10,730 nt of DNA from Streptosporangiaceae bacterium (lineage in GTDB: Bacteria; Actinomycetota; Actinomycetes; Streptosporangiales; Streptosporangiaceae), in contig JAICWX010000288.1 of NCBI GenBank assembly GCA_025934635.1, forward strand, positions 1 through 10,730, written 5' to 3'. Position numbers and translations under genes: made by a program. Positions 1-6,469 of this stretch are shown one piece after another. The notes under the pieces are model-generated. The model did not search any database. It saw nothing but the letters and a program-made list of their open reading frames with translations, and was not told the DNA's origin. The first letter of the stretch is position 1, and each line of letters starts with the position of its first letter.

Positions 1-322
1 GATCCGCGCTAGCGGGCGGCTGCTTCCCGGGGTGTTGCCAGCGTGAAGAGTGAGAGCCGGGGTGCCCGCTGATGCGCCGCGCCGGGCGATAACGCGGAGG
101 AAATGGCTTACCCGGAGGATCCGGGTCGCTATAGCAGCCCGTTTCCTCCGCGTAAGCCGGATCCTCCGCGTTAATCCGGCCGGCCGGCTGGCGGTGCTGC
201 TGGTACTGGAGTGGCCGGTGCAGGCAGGAACGCCCGCGCTCGGTCAGAGATCAGAGCCGGATCACCGCCTCAATGGCCAGATGGCGGCACTGGCTTACGT
301 TTTCACATTCCGCGTCCTTCGC
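1..322. other. Gene-free region left of the methyltransferase remnant
   Basis: I see no credible gene here. The open frames that cross it on the + strand read arginine/proline-rich shadow translations and run antisense over the methyltransferase remnant. The three minus-strand frames between about 180 and 322 carry stops and show no continuation of the methyltransferase. The notable content is the long imperfect palindrome at 90-173. A small perfect palindrome (CGCTAGCG, 7-14) lies at the left edge, and a copy of GGCTTACG at about 291-298 repeats part of the long palindrome. The region may be a decayed 3' flank of the lost methyltransferase gene. Confidence 0.6.
90..173. repeat. 84-bp imperfect palindrome with four CGGAGGA copies
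   Basis: The 36-bp left arm (90-125) and the reverse complement of the right arm (138-173) match at 30 of 36 positions, including a 12-bp perfect outer block (90-101 against 162-173). The 12-bp centre contains the perfect palindrome GCTATAGC (128-135), so the symmetry axis is continuous at 131.5. CGGAGGA occurs at 95-101 and 113-119, and inverted at 144-150 and 162-168, so each pair is 18 bp apart. The left arm also contains a small hairpin of its own, CCCGG-AGGAT-CCGGG (111-125). It could be a REP/MITE-like dispersed element, a large binding site or a transcription terminator; the sequence alone does not decide. I do not recognise a named family. Confidence 0.75.
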
Positions 323-578
323 TTAACAAGGGGTTTCGATCCACAACGATTCGGCTGCGGAGACCGCCAGCTGGTCGTCATGCATGGTCACGTTCATGTT
401 CGTGTTCGCCGCCAGGTACACGAGCCGGAAGGGTCCCCCGGGCACCCGCCCGTTCGTCATGTCGCCGTTGGTCAACGGGACGGCGCCCGGGTCCGGCTCC
501 CCGGACATCGGCTTGGCCCTGGCCTGCGGCAGCTCTAGCCCGCGGATTTCCCGGCCGCCGCTCACTGCGGCCGCGTTG
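323..578 (-). pseudogene. Remnant of class I SAM-dependent methyltransferase
   Basis: The minus-strand frame reads a short product with GTG at 565 and a stop at 323-325. Its middle resembles actinobacterial class I methyltransferases: REIRGLEL matches the second strand that binds SAM, then RAKP, a GDM segment, and VYLAANTNMNVTMHDDQ, which recalls the family pattern VYLVYNTIMNLTTQD-Q. An intact member is about 240-260 residues; only about 75 central residues are recognisable. The GxGxG motif-I strand upstream is missing, because the homology begins against the stop of the LysR gene. The end after DDQLAV loses resemblance and stops early. Similarity was judged by eye from memory of the family. 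A functional 80-residue protein is unlikely because neither the full SAM pocket nor the substrate domain is present. Confidence 0.6.
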
Positions 579-1481
579 CTAGGGTTGCGCCGCGCTCATC
601 GAGCGGGCGACGTCGTTAAAGGCGCGGATGCGCGGGTTCTCCCGGCTGGCGCACCAGACCAGGCCCAGCGGCAGCGGCGGCAGGTCGCCGATGGGGATGA
701 GGGTAACGTCGTCGCGGTTGAAGATGGGAATGGTGGAACTGGTGGGGTGGACGATGCGGCCGCGGGCCACCAGTGAGAGGACCTCGTTGACCGTCTGGGC
801 CGGCTGGCTGCGGCGGATCGGGCGCCCGGACGGCGTGCGCGGGGGAATGAGCAGGTCGTAGACCGCGGCCGGGGTGGACGGCGGCAGCAAGGCCACCTCC
901 TGGCCGGCCAGGTCCTCGACCGAGACCACCTGCTGCCCGGCCAGGCGGTGCGTGCTGGCCACGACCAGCGCCCGCTGGTAGGAGGCGAACGCGGCCCCCG
1001 CGACCAGGTCGGGTTCGTCGACGGCGAGCCAGTTGCACAGGACGTCGATGTCGCCCCGGCGCAGCGGCCGGTAGGCGTCGAACGTCTCCACCTCGGCCAG
1101 CCGCACCTCGCAGGCCGGGTACCGGGCCTGGAAGGCGGCGACGAGCCGGCTCAGCGCGGGGCCCTCCGTGGTGAGGACGAACCCGACCCGCAGCAGCCCC
1201 CGTACCGCCTGGGACAGCTCGCTGACCTGGACCAGGGCCCGTTCCAGGGCGCCCAGCGCGGGGACGAGGGTACCCCTGAGCTCCTCGCCCGCCGGCGTCA
1301 GGCGGACCCGGCGGCTGGTGCGGTCGAAGACCTTGACGCCGAGCCGGGACTCCAGGACCCGCACGGCCTCGCTCACTCCCGGCTGGGAGATGCCCATGCG
1401 CTCCGCCGTCCGGCCGAAGTGCAGCTCATCGGCCAGCACGAGAAAGATCCGCAGCTCACGTAGTTCCACGTCGCGCCACAT
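579..1481 (-). CDS. LysR-family transcriptional regulator
   Basis: This is a DNA-binding regulator of about 300 residues, the usual LysR length. An N-terminal winged helix-turn-helix covers roughly residues 5-65: LRIFLVLADELHFGRTAERM, then ISQPGVSEAVRVLE and LGVKVFDRTSRRVRLTPAG, the family hallmark. A linker helix follows, then the two-lobed effector-binding domain from about 90 to the end. ATG at 1481 is chosen; TTG at 1484 and GTG at 1469 are in the same frame, and no clear Shine-Dalgarno separates them. The gene is divergent from the NmrA-like reductase gene with about 106 bp between starts. By the usual LysR arrangement it probably controls that gene and itself in response to a small molecule that cannot be read from sequence. 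The stop (579-581) directly abuts the methyltransferase remnant. Confidence 0.93.
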   Translation of the reverse strand: MWRDVELRELRIFLVLADELHFGRTAERMGISQPGVSEAVRVLESRLGVKVFDRTSRRVRLTPAGEELRGTLVPALGALERALVQVSELSQAVRGLLRVGFVLTTEGPALSRLVAAFQARYPACEVRLAEVETFDAYRPLRRGDIDVLCNWLAVDEPDLVAGAAFASYQRALVVASTHRLAGQQVVSVEDLAGQEVALLPPSTPAAVYDLLIPPRTPSGRPIRRSQPAQTVNEVLSLVARGRIVHPTSSTIPIFNRDDVTLIPIGDLPPLPLGLVWCASRENPRIRAFNDVARSMSAAQP

Positions 1482-1498
1482 CAATCACGAAGCCTAAT

Positions 1499-1516
1499 CA
1501 ATCCGATCAGCGATTG
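1499..1516. promoter_or_regulatory. Inverted repeat CAATC-N8-GATTG, candidate LysR operator
   Basis: In the region between the divergent LysR and NmrA-like genes, CAATC (1499-1503) is mirrored by GATTG (1512-1516) around CGATCAGC. LysR-type regulators bind dyads in such regions, typically built around T-N11-A. This dyad has an even centre and gives T-N10-A, so it is not a textbook match. A TTGATCA block follows at 1521-1527. Assignment rests mainly on position. Confidence 0.35.
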
Positions 1517-1574
1517 CCCGTTGATCATCCCGGCCCGTGACCCCAGGTTGGAACGAGGCAACCGGCACCACGCG

Positions 1575-1579
1575 AAGGG
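1575..1579 (+). promoter_or_regulatory. Ribosome binding site that favours the TTG start at 1588
   Basis: AAGGG (1575-1579) lies 8 bases before TTG 1588. It touches GTG 1579 and is far from GTG 1537, so it argues against both of those alternative starts. Confidence 0.5.
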
Positions 1580-1587
1580 TGAGGGCT

Positions 1588-2451
1588 TTGATTCTCGTCA
1601 TCGGGGGACGCAGCAAGATCGGCTCGGCGCTGATCGGGGACCTGCTCGACCGGGGCCAGCAGGTCCGGGCGCTGGTCCGCGCCGGGGAAGCCACCGGCGG
1701 CCTCCCGGCCGCGGCACAGACGGTCACCGGCGATCTCGCCGACGAGGGCTCACTGGTCACGGCGATGGCGGGCGCCGAGAAGGTATTCCTGCTCTCCAGC
1801 CCGCACCCGGACGCGGTCCGCTGGCACCGCAACGCCATCGACGCCGCCCGCCGGACCCAGGTCGGGCTGCTGGTGCGCAGCTCGATCCTCGGCGCCGACC
1901 GGGAGTCCCCGGCCCAGTTCATCAGCGCGCACACCACGTGCGACCGCTACCTTGAGGGCTGCGGGCTGCCCTACGTGATCGTGCGCCCCAACCTGTTCCT
2001 GCAGAACATCCCCGAATCGACGATCCCCGCCATCGACGCGTCGGGGACCTTCTACGTCAACGCGGGGCAGGCCAGGCTCAGCATGGTCGACACCAGGGAC
2101 GTCGCCGCGGTGGCCGCCGTCGCCCTCACCGAACCGGGGCACGCCGGCGTGCACTACGACGTCACCGGCCCGGAGGCGCTGTCCTACGCCGACGTCGCCG
2201 CCCGGCTGAGCGCGGCGACCGGCCGCCGCGTCAGTTACGCCGACGTGCCCGACGACGCGGCCCGGCAGGGCCTGCTCGGCGCCGGCCTTGGCGACTGGTT
2301 CGCCGGCGCGCTCGTCGGCCTGTACCAGGACTACCGCCGCTCGGGCCCCGGCGGCTACGCCGCCCAGGTGACCAGCACCGTCCAGCAGCTCACCGGCCGC
2401 CCGCCTCGCACCCTGGACAACCTGCTTACTGAGATCGCCCCCGCGTCTTAG
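1588..2451 (+). CDS. NmrA-like NAD(P)-binding atypical SDR / NAD(P)H reductase-like protein
   Basis: A 287-residue product starting MILVIGGRSKIG. The nucleotide-binding loop reads GGRSKIG (residues 6-12) after a hydrophobic first strand, with GDL near residue 48, as in NmrA-type atypical short-chain dehydrogenases. VGLLVRSSILGAD, HTTCDRYLEGCGLPYVIVRPNLFLQN and VDTRDVAAVAAVAL follow the family order. The Ser-Tyr-Lys triad of classical SDRs is not evident, which is normal here. Members include NAD(P)H:quinone oxidoreductases and redox sensors; the substrate cannot be read from the sequence. TTG 1588 is chosen for its ribosome binding site and because the Rossmann strand begins immediately; GTG 1579 and GTG 1537 are in frame. 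Divergent placement from the LysR gene makes it the likely regulated target. Confidence 0.88.
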   Translation: MILVIGGRSKIGSALIGDLLDRGQQVRALVRAGEATGGLPAAAQTVTGDLADEGSLVTAMAGAEKVFLLSSPHPDAVRWHRNAIDAARRTQVGLLVRSSILGADRESPAQFISAHTTCDRYLEGCGLPYVIVRPNLFLQNIPESTIPAIDASGTFYVNAGQARLSMVDTRDVAAVAAVALTEPGHAGVHYDVTGPEALSYADVAARLSAATGRRVSYADVPDDAARQGLLGAGLGDWFAGALVGLYQDYRRSGPGGYAAQVTSTVQQLTGRPPRTLDNLLTEIAPAS

Positions 2452-2483
2452 CGCTCAGGCCCGGTATCTCGTCTCCCAGTGGT

Positions 2484-2492
2484 AGACAGTCT
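2484..2492. promoter_or_regulatory. Inverted repeat AGAC-A-GTCT just before the SRPBCC start
   Basis: AGACAGTCT (2484-2492) ends two bases before ATG 2495, and a further GTCT lies at 2471-2474. No good Shine-Dalgarno is visible before this ATG, so the gene may be leaderless or weakly translated, with the dyad acting as an operator at the transcription start. This is inference. Confidence 0.3.
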
Positions 2493-2494
2493 GC

Positions 2495-2947
2495 ATGGCG
2501 AAAATCGTGGTCTCCGCGGAGCGGACGGTCGAGGCGCCGGCCGATGCCGTCTACCGCTATGTCGCGGACATGCGCGAGCATCACCCGCGTTACCTGCCCA
2601 CAGCGTTCTCGGATTTCCAGGTCGAGTCCGGCGGTACCGGGGCCGGTACCGTCACGCGGTTCAAGGTGACCGCGGGCGGGCGCACCCGCGAGTACCGGAT
2701 GCGCGTAGACGAGCCCGAGCCTGGCCGCGTCCTCACCGAATCCGACACCGGCTCCAGCCTGGTCACCACGACCACGGTCTCCCCGCAGGGCGGAGCGTCA
2801 CTGGTGCAGATCTCCACGAGCTGGAACGGCGCCGGCGGGATCGGCGGCTTCTTCGAGAAGATGTTCGCGCCGCGGGCAATGCGGGCCATCTACACGGACG
2901 AACTCGAGCGGCTCGCCGCGTACGCACGCGAGCAGCAGCCCGGCTGA
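2495..2947 (+). CDS. SRPBCC-fold protein (polyketide cyclase/START-like)
   Basis: A 150-residue protein matching the single-domain SRPBCC/polyketide_cyc2 pattern. The first strand reads KIVVSAERTVEAPADAVYRYVAD, where the APAD-VY-Y turn is typical, followed by helix HHPRYLPTAFSDF, several beta strands with GAGTVTRFKVTAGGRTREY, a strand pair LVTTTTVSPQ / LVQISTSW, and a long C-terminal helix from about residue 118 that closes the hydrophobic cavity. Such proteins bind lipids, polyketides or other hydrophobic ligands, but the ligand is not predictable here. No signal peptide or membrane segment is present, so it should be cytoplasmic. It starts 43 bp after the NmrA-like gene on the same strand and could be co-transcribed with it. 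ATG is the family-typical start. Confidence 0.85.
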   Translation: MAKIVVSAERTVEAPADAVYRYVADMREHHPRYLPTAFSDFQVESGGTGAGTVTRFKVTAGGRTREYRMRVDEPEPGRVLTESDTGSSLVTTTTVSPQGGASLVQISTSWNGAGGIGGFFEKMFAPRAMRAIYTDELERLAAYAREQQPG

Positions 2948-2951
2948 GCCT

Positions 2952-2975
2952 GGCCCGGCCGCCGTAGGCCGGCCC
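2952..2975 (+). terminator. Possible hairpin terminator after the SRPBCC gene
   Basis: CCGGCC (2955-2960) and GGCCGG (2967-2972) form a perfect 6-bp GC stem with a 6-base loop, extendable by two pairs past one C-C mismatch. No T-tract follows. It lies between the SRPBCC stop and the aldehyde dehydrogenase start, where a transcript end is plausible but unproven. Confidence 0.35.
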
Positions 2976-3041
2976 CTTCCGCCGGATGTCCGGGGCTTAT
3001 CGTGAATAACTGGACAAGCGGCGAAGCTGGAAGGATGCTGC

Positions 3042-4421
3042 GTGAGCGAGTACAAGGTCGTCAACCCGGCCACCAACGAGACCGAGCGTGAGTTCCCCAC
3101 CGCGACGGACGCGGAGGTCGAGCAGATACTGGAGCGCTCGGCCCAGGCCTTCAGGACCTGGCGGACCACCGGGAAAGACGAGCGGTCCAAGGTCCTGCTG
3201 CGGGTGGCGGAGCTGTACAAGGAACGGATCGACGACCTGGCCGCGCTGATCACCCGGGAGATGGGCAAGCCCACCCGGGAGGCCAAGGGCGAGATCATGC
3301 TGGTGGCGACGATCTACAAGTACTACGCCGAGAACGGCGCTGAGCTGCTCAAGGACACCCCGCTCAGCCCGCGGGCCGGCGGCGAGGCCGTGATCCGCAA
3401 GGAGCCGATCGGCCCGCTGCTCGGCATCATGCCGTGGAACTTCCCCTACTACCAGGTGGCTCGCCTGGCCGCGCCGAACCTGATGGCCGGCAACACGATC
3501 ATCCTGAAGCACGCGCCCCAGGACCCGGAGTCGGCCCTGGCCATGGAGCAGATCTTCCACGACGCCGGGCTGCCCGAAGACGCCTACATCAACATCTTCG
3601 CCACCAACGAGCAGGTCGCGGACATGATCGCGGACCCGCGGGTGGCGGCCGTGTCGGTGACCGGCAGCGAGCGGGCCGGCAAGGCGGTGGCCGAGGTGGC
3701 GGGACGCAACCTCAAGAAGGTCGTCCTCGAGCTCGGCGGCTCCGACCCGTTCATCGTGCTGGACAGCGACGACATCGCCAAGACCGTGCAGGGCGCGGTG
3801 GCCGGCCGGATGGGCAACGCCGGCCAGGCCTGCACCGCGGCCAAGCGGATGATCGTCGTCGGTGACCTCTACGACGAGTTCGTGGACCAGTTCACCGCCG
3901 CGATGTCCGCGCTGAAGCCGGGCGACCCCACCGATGCCGCCTCGGACTTCGGGCCGCTGTCCTCCGAGCTCGCCGCCCAGCGGCTGATGGAGCAGATCGA
4001 CGACGCCGTGACCAAGGGCGCCACCGTGCGCACCGGCGGCAAGCGGCTCGACCGGCCCGGCGCGTTCGTCGAGCCGACGGTGCTGACCGACGTCACCCCG
4101 GACATGCGGGCGTACCACGAGGAGCTGTTCGGGCCGGCCGCGGTGGTCTACAAGGTCGCGGACGTCTCCGCGGCGGTCGAGCTGGCCAACTCCTCGTCGT
4201 TCGGCCTCGGCGGCGCGGTCTACAGCGCCGACCCGGACCGGGCGGCCGAGGTCGCCGCGCTGCTCGACACCGGCATGGTCTGGATCAACAGCCCGACCGG
4301 ATCGATGGCCGACCTGCCGTTCGGCGGGACCAAGCGCTCCGGCGTCGGCCGGGAGCTCGGCGCGTCCGGCATCGACGAGTTCGTGAACAAGAAGCTCGTC
4401 TACACCCCGGCCGCGCGCTGA
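3042..4421 (+). CDS. gabD: NADP-dependent succinate-semialdehyde dehydrogenase-like aldehyde dehydrogenase
   Basis: A complete 459-residue aldehyde dehydrogenase, close in length to actinobacterial GabD1. PWNFPYY lies at 131-137, and the cofactor-binding Lys156 is in LKHA. VTGS at 206-209 precedes the catalytic base Glu230 in LELGGSDPF. The nucleophile Cys264 sits in NAGQACTAAKR, and EELFGPAAVVYK (from 360) and the PFGGTKRSGVGRE region (from 426) complete the active site. The family oxidises succinate semialdehyde or similar short aldehydes to acids, feeding the TCA cycle in 4-aminobutyrate breakdown; the exact substrate is inferred. A strong Shine-Dalgarno GGAAGGA (3029-3035) lies 6 bases before GTG 3042 and fixes the start. 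No GABA transaminase or permease gene adjoins it. The 3' end overlaps the convergent sigma-factor gene by 22 bp. Confidence 0.93.
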   Translation: MSEYKVVNPATNETEREFPTATDAEVEQILERSAQAFRTWRTTGKDERSKVLLRVAELYKERIDDLAALITREMGKPTREAKGEIMLVATIYKYYAENGAELLKDTPLSPRAGGEAVIRKEPIGPLLGIMPWNFPYYQVARLAAPNLMAGNTIILKHAPQDPESALAMEQIFHDAGLPEDAYINIFATNEQVADMIADPRVAAVSVTGSERAGKAVAEVAGRNLKKVVLELGGSDPFIVLDSDDIAKTVQGAVAGRMGNAGQACTAAKRMIVVGDLYDEFVDQFTAAMSALKPGDPTDAASDFGPLSSELAAQRLMEQIDDAVTKGATVRTGGKRLDRPGAFVEPTVLTDVTPDMRAYHEELFGPAAVVYKVADVSAAVELANSSSFGLGGAVYSADPDRAAEVAALLDTGMVWINSPTGSMADLPFGGTKRSGVGRELGASGIDEFVNKKLVYTPAAR

Positions 4422-5419
4422 CCCGGATCTAGCAGGCGGGGGAAGCCGAACCGGGCGACCAGGTCGGCTCCCCCGCCGAACACGGTGATGCGGGCGATGC
4501 CGGCCGCGGTGACGGTCAGCACGGAGATGCCCAGGGCCTGGTAGGCGCCGTCGCCGGCGCGGTAGTAGGCCGCCACCGCGGGCTGGCCGTTCGCGCGGGT
4601 CGGGGTCATCAGCCAGTCCCCCGGCGCGCCGGTCACCTGGGCCAGGTAGCGCAGGCAGGTCACCCGGCCGGAGAACCAGGTGCGCGTCCCGGTCATCTCG
4701 ATCGCGGCGTCGGTGCGCAGCGCCTTCTCCAGGGCCCCGATGTCGGCGTTCTCGAAGCCGGCGATGTACTGGCTGAGCAGTTCCCGGGCGCGCGGATCGG
4801 CCGGCTCGATCATGTCGCCGGGCGCCGGGGCCACCTCCTCGAGCCGGGCCCGGGCTCGCTGCAGCATGCTCTTGACCGCCGCGGCCGAGGTGCCGAGCAT
4901 GGCCGCGACCTCCGCGGCCGGGACGCCGAGCGCCTCCCGGAGCAGCAGCACGGCCCGCTGCCGGGGCGGCAGGTACTGCAGGCTGGCGATGAGCGCGAGC
5001 CGCAGGCCTTCCCGGGCGGTCACGATCGCCGCGGGGTCCTGCGGGCCGGGCGTCACCAGGGCGTCCGGGACCGGCTGGAGCCAGGCCAGGCCGGGTTCGG
5101 CCGGGGCGGGCGGGGTGCCGGGATCACCGGACGGGCCGCCCAGGCCGGAGGGCAGCGCCCGCCGGCCGCGCTGCTCGAGCGCGGTCAGGCAGGCGTTGGT
5201 GGCGATGCGGTACAGCCAGGTGCGCACCGAGGACCGGCCCTCGAAGTCGCCGTAGGCCCGCCAGGCCCGCAGGTAGGTCTCCTGCACGAGGTCTTCGGCC
5301 TCGTCGGCCGCGCCGAGCATCCGGTAGCAGTGGGCCAGCAGCTCGCGCCGGAACGGCTCGGTGCTCTCGGTGAAGGTGCGCTCAGCGAAGGCACGCTCGG
5401 TGAGCTCGCCGGCCGTCAC
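4400..5419 (-). CDS. ECF sigma factor with C-terminal SnoaL-like domain (SigG/SigX5 type)
   Basis: A 339-residue RNA polymerase sigma-70 factor of the extracytoplasmic-function group. Region 2 spans about 22-85, with LLAHCYRMLG, AEDLVQETYLRAWR, FEGRSSVRTWLYRIATNACL and a following RR. Region 4 is at about 140-193, with LQYLPPRQRAVLLLREALG and VAAMLGTSAAAVKSMLQRARARL. Residues from about 208 to 325 form a SnoaL/NTF2-like domain (LLSQYIAGFENADIGALEKAL, then RTWFSGR, YYRAGDGAYQALGI). That makes it like SigG/SigJ-type factors, where the extra domain, rather than a separate anti-sigma factor, is thought to control activity. No anti-sigma gene is visible. The GTG start at 5419 lies inside the stop of the hydrolase gene (GTGA, 5416-5419), implying translational coupling. 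The proline-rich linker at 100-125 is normal for the group. Confidence 0.9.
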   Translation of the reverse strand: MTAGELTERAFAERTFTESTEPFRRELLAHCYRMLGAADEAEDLVQETYLRAWRAYGDFEGRSSVRTWLYRIATNACLTALEQRGRRALPSGLGGPSGDPGTPPAPAEPGLAWLQPVPDALVTPGPQDPAAIVTAREGLRLALIASLQYLPPRQRAVLLLREALGVPAAEVAAMLGTSAAAVKSMLQRARARLEEVAPAPGDMIEPADPRARELLSQYIAGFENADIGALEKALRTDAAIEMTGTRTWFSGRVTCLRYLAQVTGAPGDWLMTPTRANGQPAVAAYYRAGDGAYQALGISVLTVTAAGIARITVFGGGADLVARFGFPRLLDPGQRAAGV

Positions 5420-6306
5420 AGGCCCAGCCTAGGCCGGACCCAGCCGGCCAGGCGGCGGATCGCGTCGTCGGCTTCCGGGGCCCGCCCGGCCGCCATCTGG
5501 AACGTGTGCAGCATGCCGGGAAAGACGTCCAGCCGCACGTCGACGCCGTCCTTCCTGGCGCGCTCCTCGAGACCGCGGGCGTCGTCGAGCAGCGCCTCGT
5601 CCCCGCCGGCCTGGATGTAGAGCGGGCTCAGTCCGCTCAGGTCGGCGTACAGCAGGTTGACCCGCGGATCGCGGAGGCCGATGGACTCGCCCAGGAAGCC
5701 GTGCGCCAGCATGCGGCAGAATTCCCTGGTAAACAGCGGGTCCGTACCGGTCTCGTACGACTCGCCGCTGGCCTCCAGGTCCGCGAACGGCGAGAGCAGC
5801 ACCGCCGCGGCCGGCCCCGGCAGGCCCTGCTCACGCGCGCGGAGCTGCGCGGCCACCGCCAGCCAGCCGCCGGCCGAATCACCGGCGAACGCGATGTGCT
5901 CCGCCGTGACGCCCTGACCGAGCAGCCACCGGTACGCGGCCTCCGTCTCGTCGACCGGGACCGGGTACGCGCCGCCCGCGGGCAGCAGCCGGTAGCCGGG
6001 CAGCAGCGCCCGCGCGCCCGCCGCCTTGGCCAGGTGGCCGAACAGCTTGCGGTGCGTGTAGATCGAGCCGCCGACGAACCCGCCGCCGTGCAGGCACAGC
6101 AGGACCCGGTCCGGGCGGCAGCCCTTCGGCACCGCCCACATCGCGGGCACGCCGCCCGCCTCGGTCTCCAGGTAGTCGACCGCGCGCGGTTCGGCGGTGA
6201 GGTCCCCCCAGGACTCGTCGTCCGGTCCCCCCGCGTCCGGCTGCGTCACCGCCAGCCGGGCCGCCTCCCAGTGCCTCCGGACCGCCTCGGATTGCTTACT
6301 CGCCAT
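5416..6306 (-). CDS. HSL-type alpha/beta hydrolase (esterase/lipase)
   Basis: A 296-residue hydrolase of the hormone-sensitive-lipase group. HGGG (73-76) in LLCLHGGGFVGGS supplies the oxyanion hole, and nucleophile Ser144 sits in the elbow GDSAGG. Asp236 in GGDEALLDDA and His267 in FPGMLHTFQ complete the triad. The spacing is normal and all residues are present, so activity on an ester, perhaps an acylated small molecule, is likely; the substrate is unknown. There is no signal peptide, so it should be cytoplasmic. ATG 6306 is chosen because AAGGAG lies 8 bases upstream; the longer in-frame opening to 6405 lacks family similarity. It is the first gene of a two-gene unit with the sigma factor (4-base overlap). 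An alpha/beta hydrolase also neighbours sigG in Mycobacterium tuberculosis, as I recall, though of a different subfamily. Confidence 0.92.
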   Translation of the reverse strand: MASKQSEAVRRHWEAARLAVTQPDAGGPDDESWGDLTAEPRAVDYLETEAGGVPAMWAVPKGCRPDRVLLCLHGGGFVGGSIYTHRKLFGHLAKAAGARALLPGYRLLPAGGAYPVPVDETEAAYRWLLGQGVTAEHIAFAGDSAGGWLAVAAQLRAREQGLPGPAAAVLLSPFADLEASGESYETGTDPLFTREFCRMLAHGFLGESIGLRDPRVNLLYADLSGLSPLYIQAGGDEALLDDARGLEERARKDGVDVRLDVFPGMLHTFQMAAGRAPEADDAIRRLAGWVRPRLGL

Positions 6307-6314
6307 CGCCACGT

Positions 6315-6320
6315 CTCCTT
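6315..6320 (-). promoter_or_regulatory. Ribosome binding site of the hydrolase gene
   Basis: CTCCTT on the + strand reads AAGGAG on the minus strand, 8 bases before ATG 6306. It decides the start against the in-frame upstream opening at 6405. Confidence 0.75.
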
Positions 6321-6370
6321 TTCCGATCTCCTGGCAAGTAAGACCGCGGCCGGCCCGGAAAGGAATCGCT

Positions 6371-6385
6371 GCGGGTTTAGCCCGC
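6371..6385. promoter_or_regulatory. Inverted repeat GCGGG-TTTAG-CCCGC in the divergent promoter region
   Basis: A perfect 5-bp dyad with a 5-base spacer lies 65 bp upstream of the hydrolase start and 85 bp upstream of the HesB-like start. It is short enough to be chance in GC-rich DNA, but its place between divergent genes makes an operator possible. I could not identify convincing -35/-10 elements on either strand here. Confidence 0.25.
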
Positions 6386-6428
6386 GGCTCAGCAGGTACG
6401 CACACCCGGTCACTGCTTGTCAGTCAGA

Positions 6429-6447
6429 TCCGGGATCCGCTCCCGGA
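6429..6447 (+). promoter_or_regulatory. Inverted repeat TCCGGGA-N5-TCCCGGA upstream of the HesB-like gene
   Basis: TCCGGGA (6429-6435) and TCCCGGA (6441-6447) form a perfect 7-bp dyad with a 5-base spacer. It ends 8 bases before the GAAAGG ribosome binding site (6456-6461), which itself lies 8 bases before ATG 6470. It would form a stable leader hairpin if transcribed, or could be a repressor site over the promoter. Confidence 0.45.
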
Positions 6448-6469
6448 CGAGAAATGAAAGGTGACACGC

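Noticed and set aside
95..119. CGGAGGA copies in the palindrome as ribosome binding sites
   Set aside because: They resemble Shine-Dalgarno sequences, but no start codon at the right distance opens a credible gene on either strand; the dyad arrangement explains them better.
50..538. Plus-strand open frame of 162 codons across the palindrome and methyltransferase remnant
   Set aside because: It translates the palindrome arms into Arg/Ile repeats and then the reverse strand of the remnant; no ribosome binding site and no family resemblance.
2997..4118. Long minus-strand open frame (373 codons) opposite the aldehyde dehydrogenase
   Set aside because: It is antisense to a gene with complete catalytic motifs, and its translation is rich in Gly, Arg, His and Val with no family pattern; a GC-rich shadow frame.
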